NCBI GenBank assembly: GCA_900541885.1
Contig: UQKW01000002.1
Coordinates: 1 to 64,000 of the forward strand
Source: an uncultured Collinsella sp.
Lineage (GTDB): Bacteria; Actinomycetota; Coriobacteriia; Coriobacteriales; Coriobacteriaceae
DNA length: 64,000 nucleotides
Direction: 5' to 3'
Shown here one piece after another: positions 49,390-58,113 of the stretch. Made by a program: the position numbers and the translations under genes. The notes under the pieces are model-generated. The model was given only the letters and a program-made list of their open reading frames with translations. It searched no databases and was not told where the DNA came from. The number at the start of each line of letters is the position of its first letter. Position 1 is the first letter of the stretch.

Positions 49390-50229
49390 TTAGCGGACCG
49401 GTATCGCGATCCTCGTCACATACGCCCCCGGGTCGTCGCTGATGATGTCGTCGATCAGGGCGATCTCGCGCGAGGGACCGGCGGGTGTCAGGTTGCGCTC
49501 GCGCATATAGCTGAGCAGCTGCTCATAGCGTGGGGTTGCTTGCCCGTGCGTGCCGCGAAAGCTAATGGTCAGGCAGCGCGCGGCGGGTCGCGTCTCGAGG
49601 TCGCCCACGTAATCATCGGTGTCATCGAGCAGCAAAAAGACCTCGTCGTAGCCATCAAAGTCGCCGGCGGCGAGGCGCTCGGCGCTAATCCCAACGCCCA
49701 AGTTGCCCAGAAAGACAAAGGTCTCGTGCTGGCCCTTCTGCAGCTGACGAATCTGCCACTCCAGCGCATAGGCGTCGGTAGGCTTGACGCGTTCGCGCAA
49801 TACGGCGCAGCGAAGCTCGGGCGCATCGATTGCGCAAATGGTATCGAGCTCGGTGTTCAGGGCATTGTGAAGCAGGGCAAGCCGGTTGTCGATCTTGCGC
49901 GACACGCGCTCCAGCTCGCGGCGCTTGCGCTCGATGAGCTCCTGCTGCTGAGCCAGCTGCCGCTGCATAAGGTTCACGTCGCGCGTGGTCACAAACTCAC
50001 GGATTAGCGCGAGCGGCAAGTCGAGAACACGCAGGTGGCTGATGGTGTTGAGAGTGGAGAGCTGCCGCGATCCGTAGTAGCGGTACCCACTCGCCGGATC
50101 GATGTGTGCCGGGTCCAGCAAGCCCATCTGCTCGTAATGGCGCAACGTGCCCACGCTTAGGTTAAACAAGCGCGCCACCTCGCCAATGCGGAGCAGACCC
50201 TCGGTATGTTCAGTTGGCGAGTCGGTCAT
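49390..50229 (-). CDS. MerR-family regulator of a drug-efflux operon
   Basis: A 279-residue activator of the BmrR/BltR type. The MerR winged helix is LRIGEVARLFNLSVGTLRHY with GYRYYGSRQLSTLNTISHLR. A coiled coil (about 85-120) precedes a C-terminal GyrI-like effector domain of about 150 residues that would bind cationic or lipophilic drugs. The ATG at 50229 has AAAGGAG upstream. It is 61 bases behind the MATE gene and probably co-transcribed, so it likely regulates its own operon through the spacer-dyad promoter at 51678-51708. Confidence 0.88.
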   Translation of the reverse strand: MTDSPTEHTEGLLRIGEVARLFNLSVGTLRHYEQMGLLDPAHIDPASGYRYYGSRQLSTLNTISHLRVLDLPLALIREFVTTRDVNLMQRQLAQQQELIERKRRELERVSRKIDNRLALLHNALNTELDTICAIDAPELRCAVLRERVKPTDAYALEWQIRQLQKGQHETFVFLGNLGVGISAERLAAGDFDGYDEVFLLLDDTDDYVGDLETRPAARCLTISFRGTHGQATPRYEQLLSYMRERNLTPAGPSREIALIDDIISDDPGAYVTRIAIPVR

Positions 50230-50290
50230 GGCGCCGCTCCTTTCAATGGACGGGGAAGGGGCGCCGAGGTCGTACGACGCAAACGATCCT

Positions 50291-51637
50291 CTACGCTGCC
50301 AACTTGTCAAAAGCCCCACGCCGGTTGAGCACGGTAAACGCGACAACACAGATGACTGCCGACAAAATCGAGCCGCATGGCGAAGCGATGCCCATGGGAA
50401 ACAGCGTGTCGGAATAGGCGTTCGACAGCAGCCACGCGCCCGGCACGCGAATGAGTGCCACGGCCAGCACGTTGTGCGCAAAGCCGATGTAGCTCTTGCC
50501 GTATGCAGCGAAAAAGCCACTAAAGCAAATGTGGATGCCGGCAAAAATCGCGTCGAAAATGTAACTGCGCATATAGCCGGTACCGGCCGCGACGACCGCG
50601 GAGTCCTTGGCAAAAAAGCCGATAAACGCCGGTGCCACCAGCCACATCAGCACCGTGATCAGGCAGCCATACACCACCGAGATCGTCATGGCGTCTTTGA
50701 GCACCTGACGCGCGCGATCGCCCTTGCCCGCGCCGGCGTTTTGCGCCGTGAGCGCGCTGACGGTGGCACCCATGGAACTCGGCCCAATGAACAAAAAGCT
50801 GATCATCTTTTCGACCAGGCCCACGGCGGCGGCGTCGACGAGCCCTCGGTGGTTGGCGATGACGGTGATAAACATAAACGCCACCTGGATGCAGCCGTCC
50901 TGCACGGCCACAGGCACGCCGATCTTAAGAATGCTGCCGAGCACCTCGGGCTGGGGGCGCAGGTCGCTACGCTTAACGTGGATGTTCGTGCGGCGGCTCT
51001 TGAGACACACGAGCGCGAGGGCAACGCTGGCCGTCTGGGCGGTCACCGTGCCGAGCGCCGCGCCCACGGGGCCGAGCCCCATGTGGCCGATAAACAGAAA
51101 ATCGAGCGCGATATTAATGATGCATGCCACGCCAATCACGTACATGGGCGAGCGCGAATCGCCCAGGCCGCGAAAGATGGCCGAAAGAATGTTGTACGCG
51201 GCGATAAAGGGAATGCCGACAAAGCAGATGCGCAGGTAGGCGGCGGTTCCTTCGACTGCCTCGGCCGGCGTGCCAATGAGTGCCACGATCTGCGGGCACA
51301 GCGCGAGCAGGACAGCGGCCAGCACCACCGAGACACCCATAAAGAGCGTAATGGTGTTGCCGATGGCGGCCTCGGCGCGGTCGAAGCGGCGCGAGCCCAC
51401 GGCGTGGCCGACGATCACCGTCGTTCCCATGGCCAGGCCCACGAGCGTCACGGTAATGATATAGAGCGTCTGCGCGCCATTGCCCACGGCGGTGATGCCG
51501 GCGGCGCCGCTAAACTGCCCCATCATGTACAGGTCGGCCATGCCGTAGAGCATCTGCAAAAAATACGAGAGCATATAGGGCAGGGCAAAGACCGCGATGG
51601 TCTTGAGGACATTGCCGCGTGTGAGGTCGTGTTCCAT
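50291..51637 (-). CDS. MATE-family multidrug efflux transporter
   Basis: A 448-residue polyspecific exporter with 12 predicted helices in two similar halves. Landmarks include LPYMLSYFLQMLYGMADLYM in helix 1 and FRGLGDSRSPMYVI between halves. Function: sodium- or proton-driven export of cationic drugs. It is the first gene of a two-gene operon with the MerR regulator. The ATG at 51637 has only a weak AGAAAG-type ribosome binding site. Confidence 0.92.
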   Translation of the reverse strand: MEHDLTRGNVLKTIAVFALPYMLSYFLQMLYGMADLYMMGQFSGAAGITAVGNGAQTLYIITVTLVGLAMGTTVIVGHAVGSRRFDRAEAAIGNTITLFMGVSVVLAAVLLALCPQIVALIGTPAEAVEGTAAYLRICFVGIPFIAAYNILSAIFRGLGDSRSPMYVIGVACIINIALDFLFIGHMGLGPVGAALGTVTAQTASVALALVCLKSRRTNIHVKRSDLRPQPEVLGSILKIGVPVAVQDGCIQVAFMFITVIANHRGLVDAAAVGLVEKMISFLFIGPSSMGATVSALTAQNAGAGKGDRARQVLKDAMTISVVYGCLITVLMWLVAPAFIGFFAKDSAVVAAGTGYMRSYIFDAIFAGIHICFSGFFAAYGKSYIGFAHNVLAVALIRVPGAWLLSNAYSDTLFPMGIASPCGSILSAVICVVAFTVLNRRGAFDKLAA

Positions 51638-51677
51638 GGGCGGGGCTTTCTGGCTGGGTTTGTTTACGTACCAGTGT

Positions 51678-51708
51678 AGTGAAAATCCTACAACGATTGT
51701 AGAGTCAA
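51678..51708 (-). promoter_or_regulatory. MerR-type promoter of the MATE-merR operon
   Basis: On the minus strand, TTGACT (51708-51703) is separated by exactly 19 bases from TTCACT (51683-51678). The spacer holds the perfect dyad CTACAATCGTTGTAG (51688-51702). Elongated spacers with a central dyad are the hallmark of MerR-activated promoters. Confidence 0.75.
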
Positions 51709-51827
51709 GCTTTGTGTTGGTCGTAGGGCGAAAAAGTCACGCTCGCGTTTATTTCTAATTGAATACGGACGTGCGCCCTGCGAGCATAAAGCCTGCGCCA
51801 ACCTTACAGAAATCGATTTCGGAGCAC

Positions 51828-51855
51828 TTGACACCGCTGCACGGCGCGCCATAAT
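51828..51855 (+). promoter_or_regulatory. Sigma-70-type promoter of the ABC exporter operon
   Basis: TTGACA (51828-51833) with CATAAT (51850-51855) after 16 bases. A good housekeeping promoter 41 bases before the first ABC gene. Confidence 0.7.
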
Positions 51856-51896
51856 ACGTGGGTTTGCGAACAATGTTTGATGGGGGATGAACCTGC

Positions 51897-53675
51897 GTGT
51901 GCAATCTCAAGATTCTGTTTTCCTATCTGGGGGCATACCGCCGCGATGCCATGCTCGGCGTGCTCTTTGTGACGGCCGAGACGGCGCTCGAGCTGTTTAT
52001 CCCGGTCATCATGGCAAATATCATCGATGTGGGCGTGCCTGCGGGCGACATCAACTACATGCTGCTGCAAGGTGCGTACATGTTGGTATGTGCGGCGTTT
52101 TCGCTGGTATTGGGCTTGGGTTATGCCCGCACATCCGCTCGCGTGGCCTCGGGCTTGGGCGCCAACCTGCGCGAGGCAGAGTATCGCAAGATCCAGACGC
52201 TTGCTTTTGGCAACCTGGACAACTACGATGCCAGCTCGCTCGTCACCCGCATGACCACCGATATTACCGTCATCCAAAATGCCATCGGTAATGGCTTTCG
52301 CCCCATGGTGCGCGGCCCGGTGACGCTCGTTGTCGGCCTTATCTACGCGCTGGTGCTGTCGCGCCCGCTTGCCACAGTCTTTGCGATCATTCTGCCCGTG
52401 CTGGCGATCGTGCTGGGCGTTATCACCTATCGAGTGAGCCCACTCTACCGCCAGCTGCAGACCTCGATGGACCACCTCAACGGCGTGGTGCAGGAGGACC
52501 TCACTGCCGTGCGCGCCGTCAAGGCGTATGTGCGCGCTGAGCACGAGGAAGCCAAGTTCGATACCGTCAATACCGAGCTCGCACGCACGGCGACGAAGAC
52601 CTTCGGCAACGCTGTGCTCAACCTGCCGGTGTTTCAGCTGTCGATGTACGTGGCCGCCATCTCTATCCTGTGGATCGGCGGGCGCATGATTATCGCCGGT
52701 GAGCTGGGCGTGGGTTCGCTCACGGGCTTTATGAGTTATGTGCTGCTGATCATGAACTCGCTCATGATGATCTCCAACGTGTTTTTGCTGCTCACGCGCG
52801 CGCTCGCCAGCGTGGAGCGCATCTCGCGGGTGATTGACGAGCAATCGCTCATCCAGGCTCCCGCGGCAGACGTGGCCGTGCGCGAGGTTGCCGGCGGAAG
52901 CGTAGAGTTCCGCGACGTGTCGTTTAAGTACCGCGCGGATGCTGCCGAGGACGTGCTCGAGCATATCGACCTGCGCATCGAACCGGGCTCCACGGTGGGC
53001 GTGCTCGGCGGGACGGGCTCGGGCAAGAGCTCGCTCGTGCAGCTCATCGCGCGCCTGTACGACGCGACCGAGGGTGCCGTGCTCGTGGGCGGACGCGATG
53101 TGCGCGACTACGACCTGGCTGCTCTGCGCGATGCCGTGGGCATTGTGCTGCAAAAGAACGTGCTGTTCACGGGCACCGTACGCGAGAACCTGCAGTGGGG
53201 CGCGCCCGATGCCACCGACGAGGAGCTGCTGCGCGCCTGCCGTGCGGCGTGCGTGGACGAGTTCCTGGACCGCATCGGTGGGCTCGACGGCGAGTTGGGC
53301 CAGGGCGGCGCCGGTGTTTCGGGCGGGCAGAAGCAGCGCCTGTGCATTGCACGCACGCTGCTCAAGCACCCGCGTGTGCTCATTTTCGACGACTCCACCA
53401 GCGCGGTCGATATGGCGACCGACGCCAAGATCCGCGAGCATATCGCGCAGATTCCCGATACGACCGTGATCATCATCGCCCAGCGTATCGCGAGCGTGAT
53501 GGATGCCGATCGCATTGTGGTTCTGGACGATGGCCGTATTCACGGCGTGGGCACGCACGAGGAGCTGCTGGCGGGTGACAACATCTACCAGGAGATTTAC
53601 GCCTCGCAGATGGAGTTCGCGGGGGATACGACCGCAGATGCCCCGGCCCGAGAAGGAGGTGAGCGTCATGCCTAA
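51897..53675 (+). CDS. Heterodimeric ABC exporter, half with degenerate ATPase site
   Basis: A 592-residue type IV ABC half-transporter: six helices (residues 15-310) and a C-terminal nucleotide-binding domain with Walker A GGTGSGKSSLV and signature VSGGQKQR. Walker B ends in LIFDDSTSAVD, where the catalytic glutamate is replaced by Asp, and the switch histidine is replaced by Gln in IIIAQRIASV. These changes mark the non-hydrolysing half of a heterodimer; the partner gene overlaps its end. The start codon is GTG at 51897 behind GGGGGAT, somewhat distant. The substrate is unknown; drugs, lipids or peptides are typical. Confidence 0.9.
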   Translation: MCNLKILFSYLGAYRRDAMLGVLFVTAETALELFIPVIMANIIDVGVPAGDINYMLLQGAYMLVCAAFSLVLGLGYARTSARVASGLGANLREAEYRKIQTLAFGNLDNYDASSLVTRMTTDITVIQNAIGNGFRPMVRGPVTLVVGLIYALVLSRPLATVFAIILPVLAIVLGVITYRVSPLYRQLQTSMDHLNGVVQEDLTAVRAVKAYVRAEHEEAKFDTVNTELARTATKTFGNAVLNLPVFQLSMYVAAISILWIGGRMIIAGELGVGSLTGFMSYVLLIMNSLMMISNVFLLLTRALASVERISRVIDEQSLIQAPAADVAVREVAGGSVEFRDVSFKYRADAAEDVLEHIDLRIEPGSTVGVLGGTGSGKSSLVQLIARLYDATEGAVLVGGRDVRDYDLAALRDAVGIVLQKNVLFTGTVRENLQWGAPDATDEELLRACRAACVDEFLDRIGGLDGELGQGGAGVSGGQKQRLCIARTLLKHPRVLIFDDSTSAVDMATDAKIREHIAQIPDTTVIIIAQRIASVMDADRIVVLDDGRIHGVGTHEELLAGDNIYQEIYASQMEFAGDTTADAPAREGGERHA

Positions 53676-55566
53676 GACATCAGCTCAAGCCCGCCCGGCC
53701 AATCTGGGGCAGACGCTCCGTCGCCTGCTCAGCTACATGGGGCATGCCAAGTTCTCGTTGCTCGCGGTGGGCGTGCTCGCCTCTGTCGCCGCCATCGCGA
53801 GCCTCGCCGGCACCTACATGGTGCGCCCCATCGTTAACGGTTTGGCCACGGGCGGGGAGGAACTGCTTGCCAGGCAGGTCATCCTGACGGCGATCATCTA
53901 CGCCGCGGGCGTGCTCTCGGCCCTGGGCTACTCACAGATCATGGTGCGTGCGGCCCAACGCGTGGTGTCCGATATTCGCCGCGACCTGTTCGCGCACATC
54001 CAGACGCTGCCGCTCAGTTATTTTGACAGCACGCGCTCGGGCGACATCATGAGTTTTTTCACCAACGACGTCGACACCGTCTCCGAGGCGCTCAACAACA
54101 GCTTTGCCAACGTGATTCAGGCCGCCATTCAGGTCGTGGGCACCACGGCCATGCTCATCATCCTTAACTGGCAGCTCACGATTATCACGCTCGTGTGCGA
54201 TGCAGCCATTGTGCTGTATGCGCGCTACTCGGGCGCGCGCTCTAAGCGCTTCTTTGCCGCCCAGCAGGCATCGCTTGGCGACCTGGACGGATATATCGAA
54301 GAAATGGTCTCGGGCCAAAAGGTCATCAAGGTCTTTAACCGTGAGGCAGCGAATGTCGCCGGCTTCACCTGCCGCAACGACGAGCTTCGCCGCACCGTAG
54401 CCGCCGCCGTGAGCTATGCCAACTCCATGGTGCCCATGACCGTCGTGATTGGCTATGTCAACTATGCCATCGTCGCCGTGGCGGGCGGCATGCTCTGCAT
54501 CAAGGGGCTCGCCGATGTGGGCGCACTTGCAAGCTACCTGGTCTTTGTGCGCCAGGCCGCCATGCCCATCAACCAATTTACGCAGCTCGGCAACTTCTTG
54601 CTCAACGCGTTGGCCGGTGCCGAGCGCCTGTTTGCGGCTATGGACCTTGAGCCCGAGGTGGACGAGGGCTGCGTGGAGCTGGTGCAGACGGGCGACGCCG
54701 CGTGGGCGTGGAAGATTCCCGAGGGCCAGGGCGTGGGCGCGTACGGGCACTTGCATGACGTGGCAGCCGTTGATGAGTCGGGCCGCGCGGTGGCCGCCGA
54801 CGGCACCGAGCTCACGTGCGGCTTGGTCCCGCTTGCCGGCGACGTGCGCTTCCATGCCGTGGACTTTTCCTACGTGCCGGGCACCCGTGTGCTCACGGAC
54901 CTCAACCTGTTTGCCAAGCCGGGGCAAAAGATCGCGTTTGTGGGCTCGACGGGTGCCGGAAAGACGACCATCACCAACCTCATCAACCGCTTCTACGAGG
55001 TTGATGACGGCGAGATCACGTACGACGGCATCGACGTCAAGCACATTGCCAAGGCCAGCCTGCGCGGGTCGCTCGGCATTGTGCTGCAGGACACGCACCT
55101 GTTTAGCGGCACCATTGCGCAGAACATCCGCTTTGGCAAGCTCGACGCGACCGACGAGGAGGTGCGCGCCGCTGCCGAGGCCGCCTGCGCCGACTCGTTT
55201 ATCCGCCGCCTGCCGCGGGGCTACGACACACCGGTCACGGCCGACGGCGCCAACCTGTCGCAGGGTCAGCGTCAGCTGCTCGCCATCGCGCGCGTGGCCG
55301 TCGCTGATCCGCCGGTGCTCATCCTGGACGAGGCCACGAGCTCCATTGACACGCGTACCGAAAAGCTCATCGAGCGCGGTATGGACCGCATCATGCGCGG
55401 TCGCACCACGTTTATGATCGCGCACCGCCTGTCCACTGTCCGCGACGCCGACGCCATCATGGTCCTCGAACACGGCCGCATCATCGAGCGCGGCACGCAC
55501 GAAGAGCTGCTCGCCCAGCACGGCGAGTACTGGCAGCTGGCGCATGGCTTAAAAGAGCTGGATTAA
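53668..55566 (+). CDS. Heterodimeric ABC exporter, catalytic half
   Basis: A 632-residue ABC half-transporter with six helices and a nucleotide-binding domain. Walker A is GSTGAGKTTITN, signature LSQGQRQLLAIARVA, Walker B LILDEATSSID with the catalytic Glu, and switch histidine AHRLSTV. A loop of about 55 extra residues lies between the membrane domain and the ATPase domain (about 345-400). The ATG overlaps the end of the first half by eight bases, with GGAGG upstream, so the two are translated together. It supplies the active ATP site of the pair. Confidence 0.92.
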   Translation: MPKTSAQARPANLGQTLRRLLSYMGHAKFSLLAVGVLASVAAIASLAGTYMVRPIVNGLATGGEELLARQVILTAIIYAAGVLSALGYSQIMVRAAQRVVSDIRRDLFAHIQTLPLSYFDSTRSGDIMSFFTNDVDTVSEALNNSFANVIQAAIQVVGTTAMLIILNWQLTIITLVCDAAIVLYARYSGARSKRFFAAQQASLGDLDGYIEEMVSGQKVIKVFNREAANVAGFTCRNDELRRTVAAAVSYANSMVPMTVVIGYVNYAIVAVAGGMLCIKGLADVGALASYLVFVRQAAMPINQFTQLGNFLLNALAGAERLFAAMDLEPEVDEGCVELVQTGDAAWAWKIPEGQGVGAYGHLHDVAAVDESGRAVAADGTELTCGLVPLAGDVRFHAVDFSYVPGTRVLTDLNLFAKPGQKIAFVGSTGAGKTTITNLINRFYEVDDGEITYDGIDVKHIAKASLRGSLGIVLQDTHLFSGTIAQNIRFGKLDATDEEVRAAAEAACADSFIRRLPRGYDTPVTADGANLSQGQRQLLAIARVAVADPPVLILDEATSSIDTRTEKLIERGMDRIMRGRTTFMIAHRLSTVRDADAIMVLEHGRIIERGTHEELLAQHGEYWQLAHGLKELD

Positions 55567-55615
55567 CCCGTTCGAGCACGATGCTTTGATCCCTCCGTGC
55601 CCCTCACCTCGCCTC

Positions 55616-55682
55616 AAACCATCACAACATTCGACGTTTTTTGCCAAAATCGGGAAAAGCATCGAATGTTGTGATGGTTTTT
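55616..55682. repeat. Palindrome AAACCATCACAACATTCGA, copy 1
   Basis: A 19-bp perfect stem (55616-55634 with 55662-55680) is followed by TT. It ends the ABC operon and precedes the DUF559-like gene. Near-identical copies lie at 56859-56919 and, degraded, at 60961-61021. Confidence 0.88.
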
Positions 55683-55781
55683 CTGCCACTCGATCGAGTG
55701 GAATCGCTTTCTTGCGCACGAAGGTGTGCGAACCCGTGAGCAGGGGAATAAGGTTGGTTATCCGACTCCATTGGAGGGCTC

Positions 55782-56819
55782 ATGGATCTGCCGATCGTCC
55801 TGTCCCATAAGACTGCCTGGCTGTACCACAACGTGGCGCGCCCGTCCGAGCCGCTCTCGCGAGCAAGCAGTCTATACGATGAGGACTCGCTTGCCAACGA
55901 GGGGGAGCCGACCGCGAGCCTGCCCAAATTGGGACTCGATGCCAAGGGACTGAGGGCTTCAACGGCAGTTGGGATCGTTACCGACTATCTGGTTTCGCTT
56001 GGTATTCCGCGAGAAGAGCTCGATCATATCGACACGCTCGTCAACTTTGATTTTGAGCGCTCGACGCCGGCTGGATTTAGGTGCCACGTGTTTGGGGCGC
56101 CGATACCTCCAGGCCATCTTATCGAGGTGGCGGAGGGCCTTCTGGTGGTTGATGAGGCCATGTGCTTTGTCCAGGCGGGCTCGTGGATGAGCGAGTCCGA
56201 GCAGCTGGAATATGGCTACGAAATCTGTGCCCGATACCATTTGAATCATCTGTCGACAGGCGATTATATCGAGATGGGGCAGAGGTATACCGTTGCCGAC
56301 TTGATTGCTTATTGCAATGAGAACCGATCTCGTCAGGGGGCTATACGCGCGGCCGCTGTGCTCAAGCGCGTGCACGATGGCGCGCGGTCGCCCATGGAGA
56401 CGGCCACCGCAATCATGGTCGTAGCAAAACGTTCCCAGGGCGGGCTGGGATACGCCAAGATCGAGCTCAACCATCGGGTCGATGTTCCCAACGAGTTCAA
56501 GTATCTCGCAAAGGCCGGGTATTTCGAGATTGACGTATATGCGCCTGCAAGCGGTACAGGGATTGAATACAACGGCTCGGACCATCTTGATAAACAGCGC
56601 AGCGCGTCGGATGCGGAGCGTATGACCGTGCTGAGTGCGCTGGGCTTTAGGATGATCGTCCTCACCGGGACTCAGTTTGCCCACCAGCTGCAATTGCACC
56701 GGGCGATGAATGCCATCGCACTCGCTATGGGCCTTAAGTGCGACCGAAGCGAGGTGTTTCAGAAACGTCAAAACGACCTGCGAGAATTCGTGATTCGGCA
56801 CTGGGACGGCGGCCTTTAG
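55782..56819 (+). CDS. DUF559/Vsr-like nuclease-fold protein of unknown function
   Basis: A 345-residue cytoplasmic protein. The last 100 residues carry a pattern seen in DUF559 and Vsr-like restriction-endonuclease folds: FEIDVYAPASGTGIEYNGSD, with DKQRSASDAERMTVLSALGF and MIVLTGTQF following. The acidic and Lys/Arg residues could form a PD-(D/E)XK site. The N-terminal 230 residues are unassigned; AbiEi-like proteins in actinobacteria can show a similar two-part layout. GGAGG precedes the ATG. It is flanked on both sides by copies of the same 19-bp-arm palindrome. Role unknown; DNA processing or defence is a guess. Confidence 0.7.
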   Translation: MDLPIVLSHKTAWLYHNVARPSEPLSRASSLYDEDSLANEGEPTASLPKLGLDAKGLRASTAVGIVTDYLVSLGIPREELDHIDTLVNFDFERSTPAGFRCHVFGAPIPPGHLIEVAEGLLVVDEAMCFVQAGSWMSESEQLEYGYEICARYHLNHLSTGDYIEMGQRYTVADLIAYCNENRSRQGAIRAAAVLKRVHDGARSPMETATAIMVVAKRSQGGLGYAKIELNHRVDVPNEFKYLAKAGYFEIDVYAPASGTGIEYNGSDHLDKQRSASDAERMTVLSALGFRMIVLTGTQFAHQLQLHRAMNAIALAMGLKCDRSEVFQKRQNDLREFVIRHWDGGL

Positions 56820-56858
56820 GGGTGCTTTGGTCCTTCTACGGGGCGCTGCGGCAGGCAG

Positions 56859-56921
56859 ACCATCACAACATTCGACGTTTTTTGCCAAAAACGAGAAAAG
56901 CATCGAATGTTGTGATGGTTT
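56859..56921. repeat. Palindrome ACCATCACAACATTCGA, copy 2
   Basis: A 17-bp perfect stem (56859-56875 with 56903-56919) and nearly the same loop as copy 1. It lies 39 bases after the DUF559-like gene, in the same orientation as copy 1. Confidence 0.88.
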
Positions 56922-57053
56922 GCGTGCTGAGGATGGGCTTGGAAAGTCCGTTTTGCTCGAAGCGACCTGTCCTGTCGTACGGGTGTCGGCATGATTCTCT
57001 CGTGGGGTATTATGTTTTCCGAAGAATAAAACGCCGCGTGAGAGGAGGGCTGC

Positions 57054-58109
57054 GTGGACGGGCACGTGCAACATGACGGCTTTGGCCGCGATATCAACTA
57101 CCTGCGCATTGCCGTTACCGACAAGTGCAATTTCCGCTGCATCTATTGCATGCCGGCCGATGGCGTGGCGCCCCGTGCACACGACGAGCTGCTCAGCGCC
57201 GAGGAAATCGCCCGCTTTGTGCGCTTGGTGGCGGGGGAGGGCATTCGCCGCGTACGCCTGACGGGCGGCGAGCCGCTGGTCAGCCGCCGCATCATCCCGC
57301 TCATTCGTGACATCCGCGCAATCCCGCAGATCGAGGACATCTCGCTTACCACCAACGGTGCCCTGCTGCCCAAGTTGGCGCCGCAGCTCAAAGATGCCGG
57401 GCTTAACCGCGTCAACATCTCACTCGATACGCTTGACCCTACGCTCTTTGGAAAGATCACGCGTCTGGGCCGACTCGAGCAGACCATGACGGGCATCGAC
57501 GCGGCGCTAGCTTGGGGCTTTGAGCCCGTTAAGGTCAACTGCGTTGTTGTGCGCCGGCTCAACCAGGATGTGGCGGCCCTTGCGCGGCTCACGCTCGACC
57601 GCCCCATCCACCTGCGCTTTATCGAATACATGCCCATCGGCGACGAGCACACAAGCTCGCATTGCGCTGTGGACCCGCATGCGCCCGCGCTCAATCCCGA
57701 GCTGTGGGACGCGAGCGATACCGTGCCGAGCGACGAGCTGCGGGCGCGCATCAATGCCGGGGCCGCCGCGGCGGGACTGGGCGAGCTCGAGCCGCTCGAC
57801 ATCAACGACGCTCCTGCCGGCGCGGGCCCTGCGCGCTATTGGCACTTTCCGGGCGCGGCGGGAACGGTCGGCTTCATTAGCGCCATGTCCAATCATTTTT
57901 GTGCGTATTGCAACCGTCTGCGTCTGACGGCCGATGGCAACGTGCGTCCGTGCCTGTTCAGCGATGCCGAGTATTCGGTGCGCGACGCCCTGCGCCGTGG
58001 TGATGATATGCAGGTACTTTCGATTTGGCGCGATGCCGTCGCCCACAAACCGCAGGAACACGCGATAATTGAGGGCACGCAACGATTTATGTCCCAAATC
58101 GGAGGATGA
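57054..58109 (+). CDS. moaA: MoaA, GTP 3',8-cyclase
   Basis: A 351-residue radical-SAM enzyme starting molybdopterin synthesis from GTP. The SAM cluster motif is CNFRCIYCMPA; the second cluster near the C-terminus is FCAYCNRLRLTADGNVRPC; the protein ends in GG as required for activity. The start is GTG at 57054 with GAGGAGG upstream. Four bases separate it from the moaC-mobB fusion, with which it forms an operon. Confidence 0.95.
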   Translation: MDGHVQHDGFGRDINYLRIAVTDKCNFRCIYCMPADGVAPRAHDELLSAEEIARFVRLVAGEGIRRVRLTGGEPLVSRRIIPLIRDIRAIPQIEDISLTTNGALLPKLAPQLKDAGLNRVNISLDTLDPTLFGKITRLGRLEQTMTGIDAALAWGFEPVKVNCVVVRRLNQDVAALARLTLDRPIHLRFIEYMPIGDEHTSSHCAVDPHAPALNPELWDASDTVPSDELRARINAGAAAAGLGELEPLDINDAPAGAGPARYWHFPGAAGTVGFISAMSNHFCAYCNRLRLTADGNVRPCLFSDAEYSVRDALRRGDDMQVLSIWRDAVAHKPQEHAIIEGTQRFMSQIGG

Positions 58110-58113
58110 TCAT

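Noticed and set aside
50147..51679. Plus-strand frame of 510 codons opposite the MATE gene
   Set aside because: Very His/Arg/Asp-rich antisense shadow without initiation signals.
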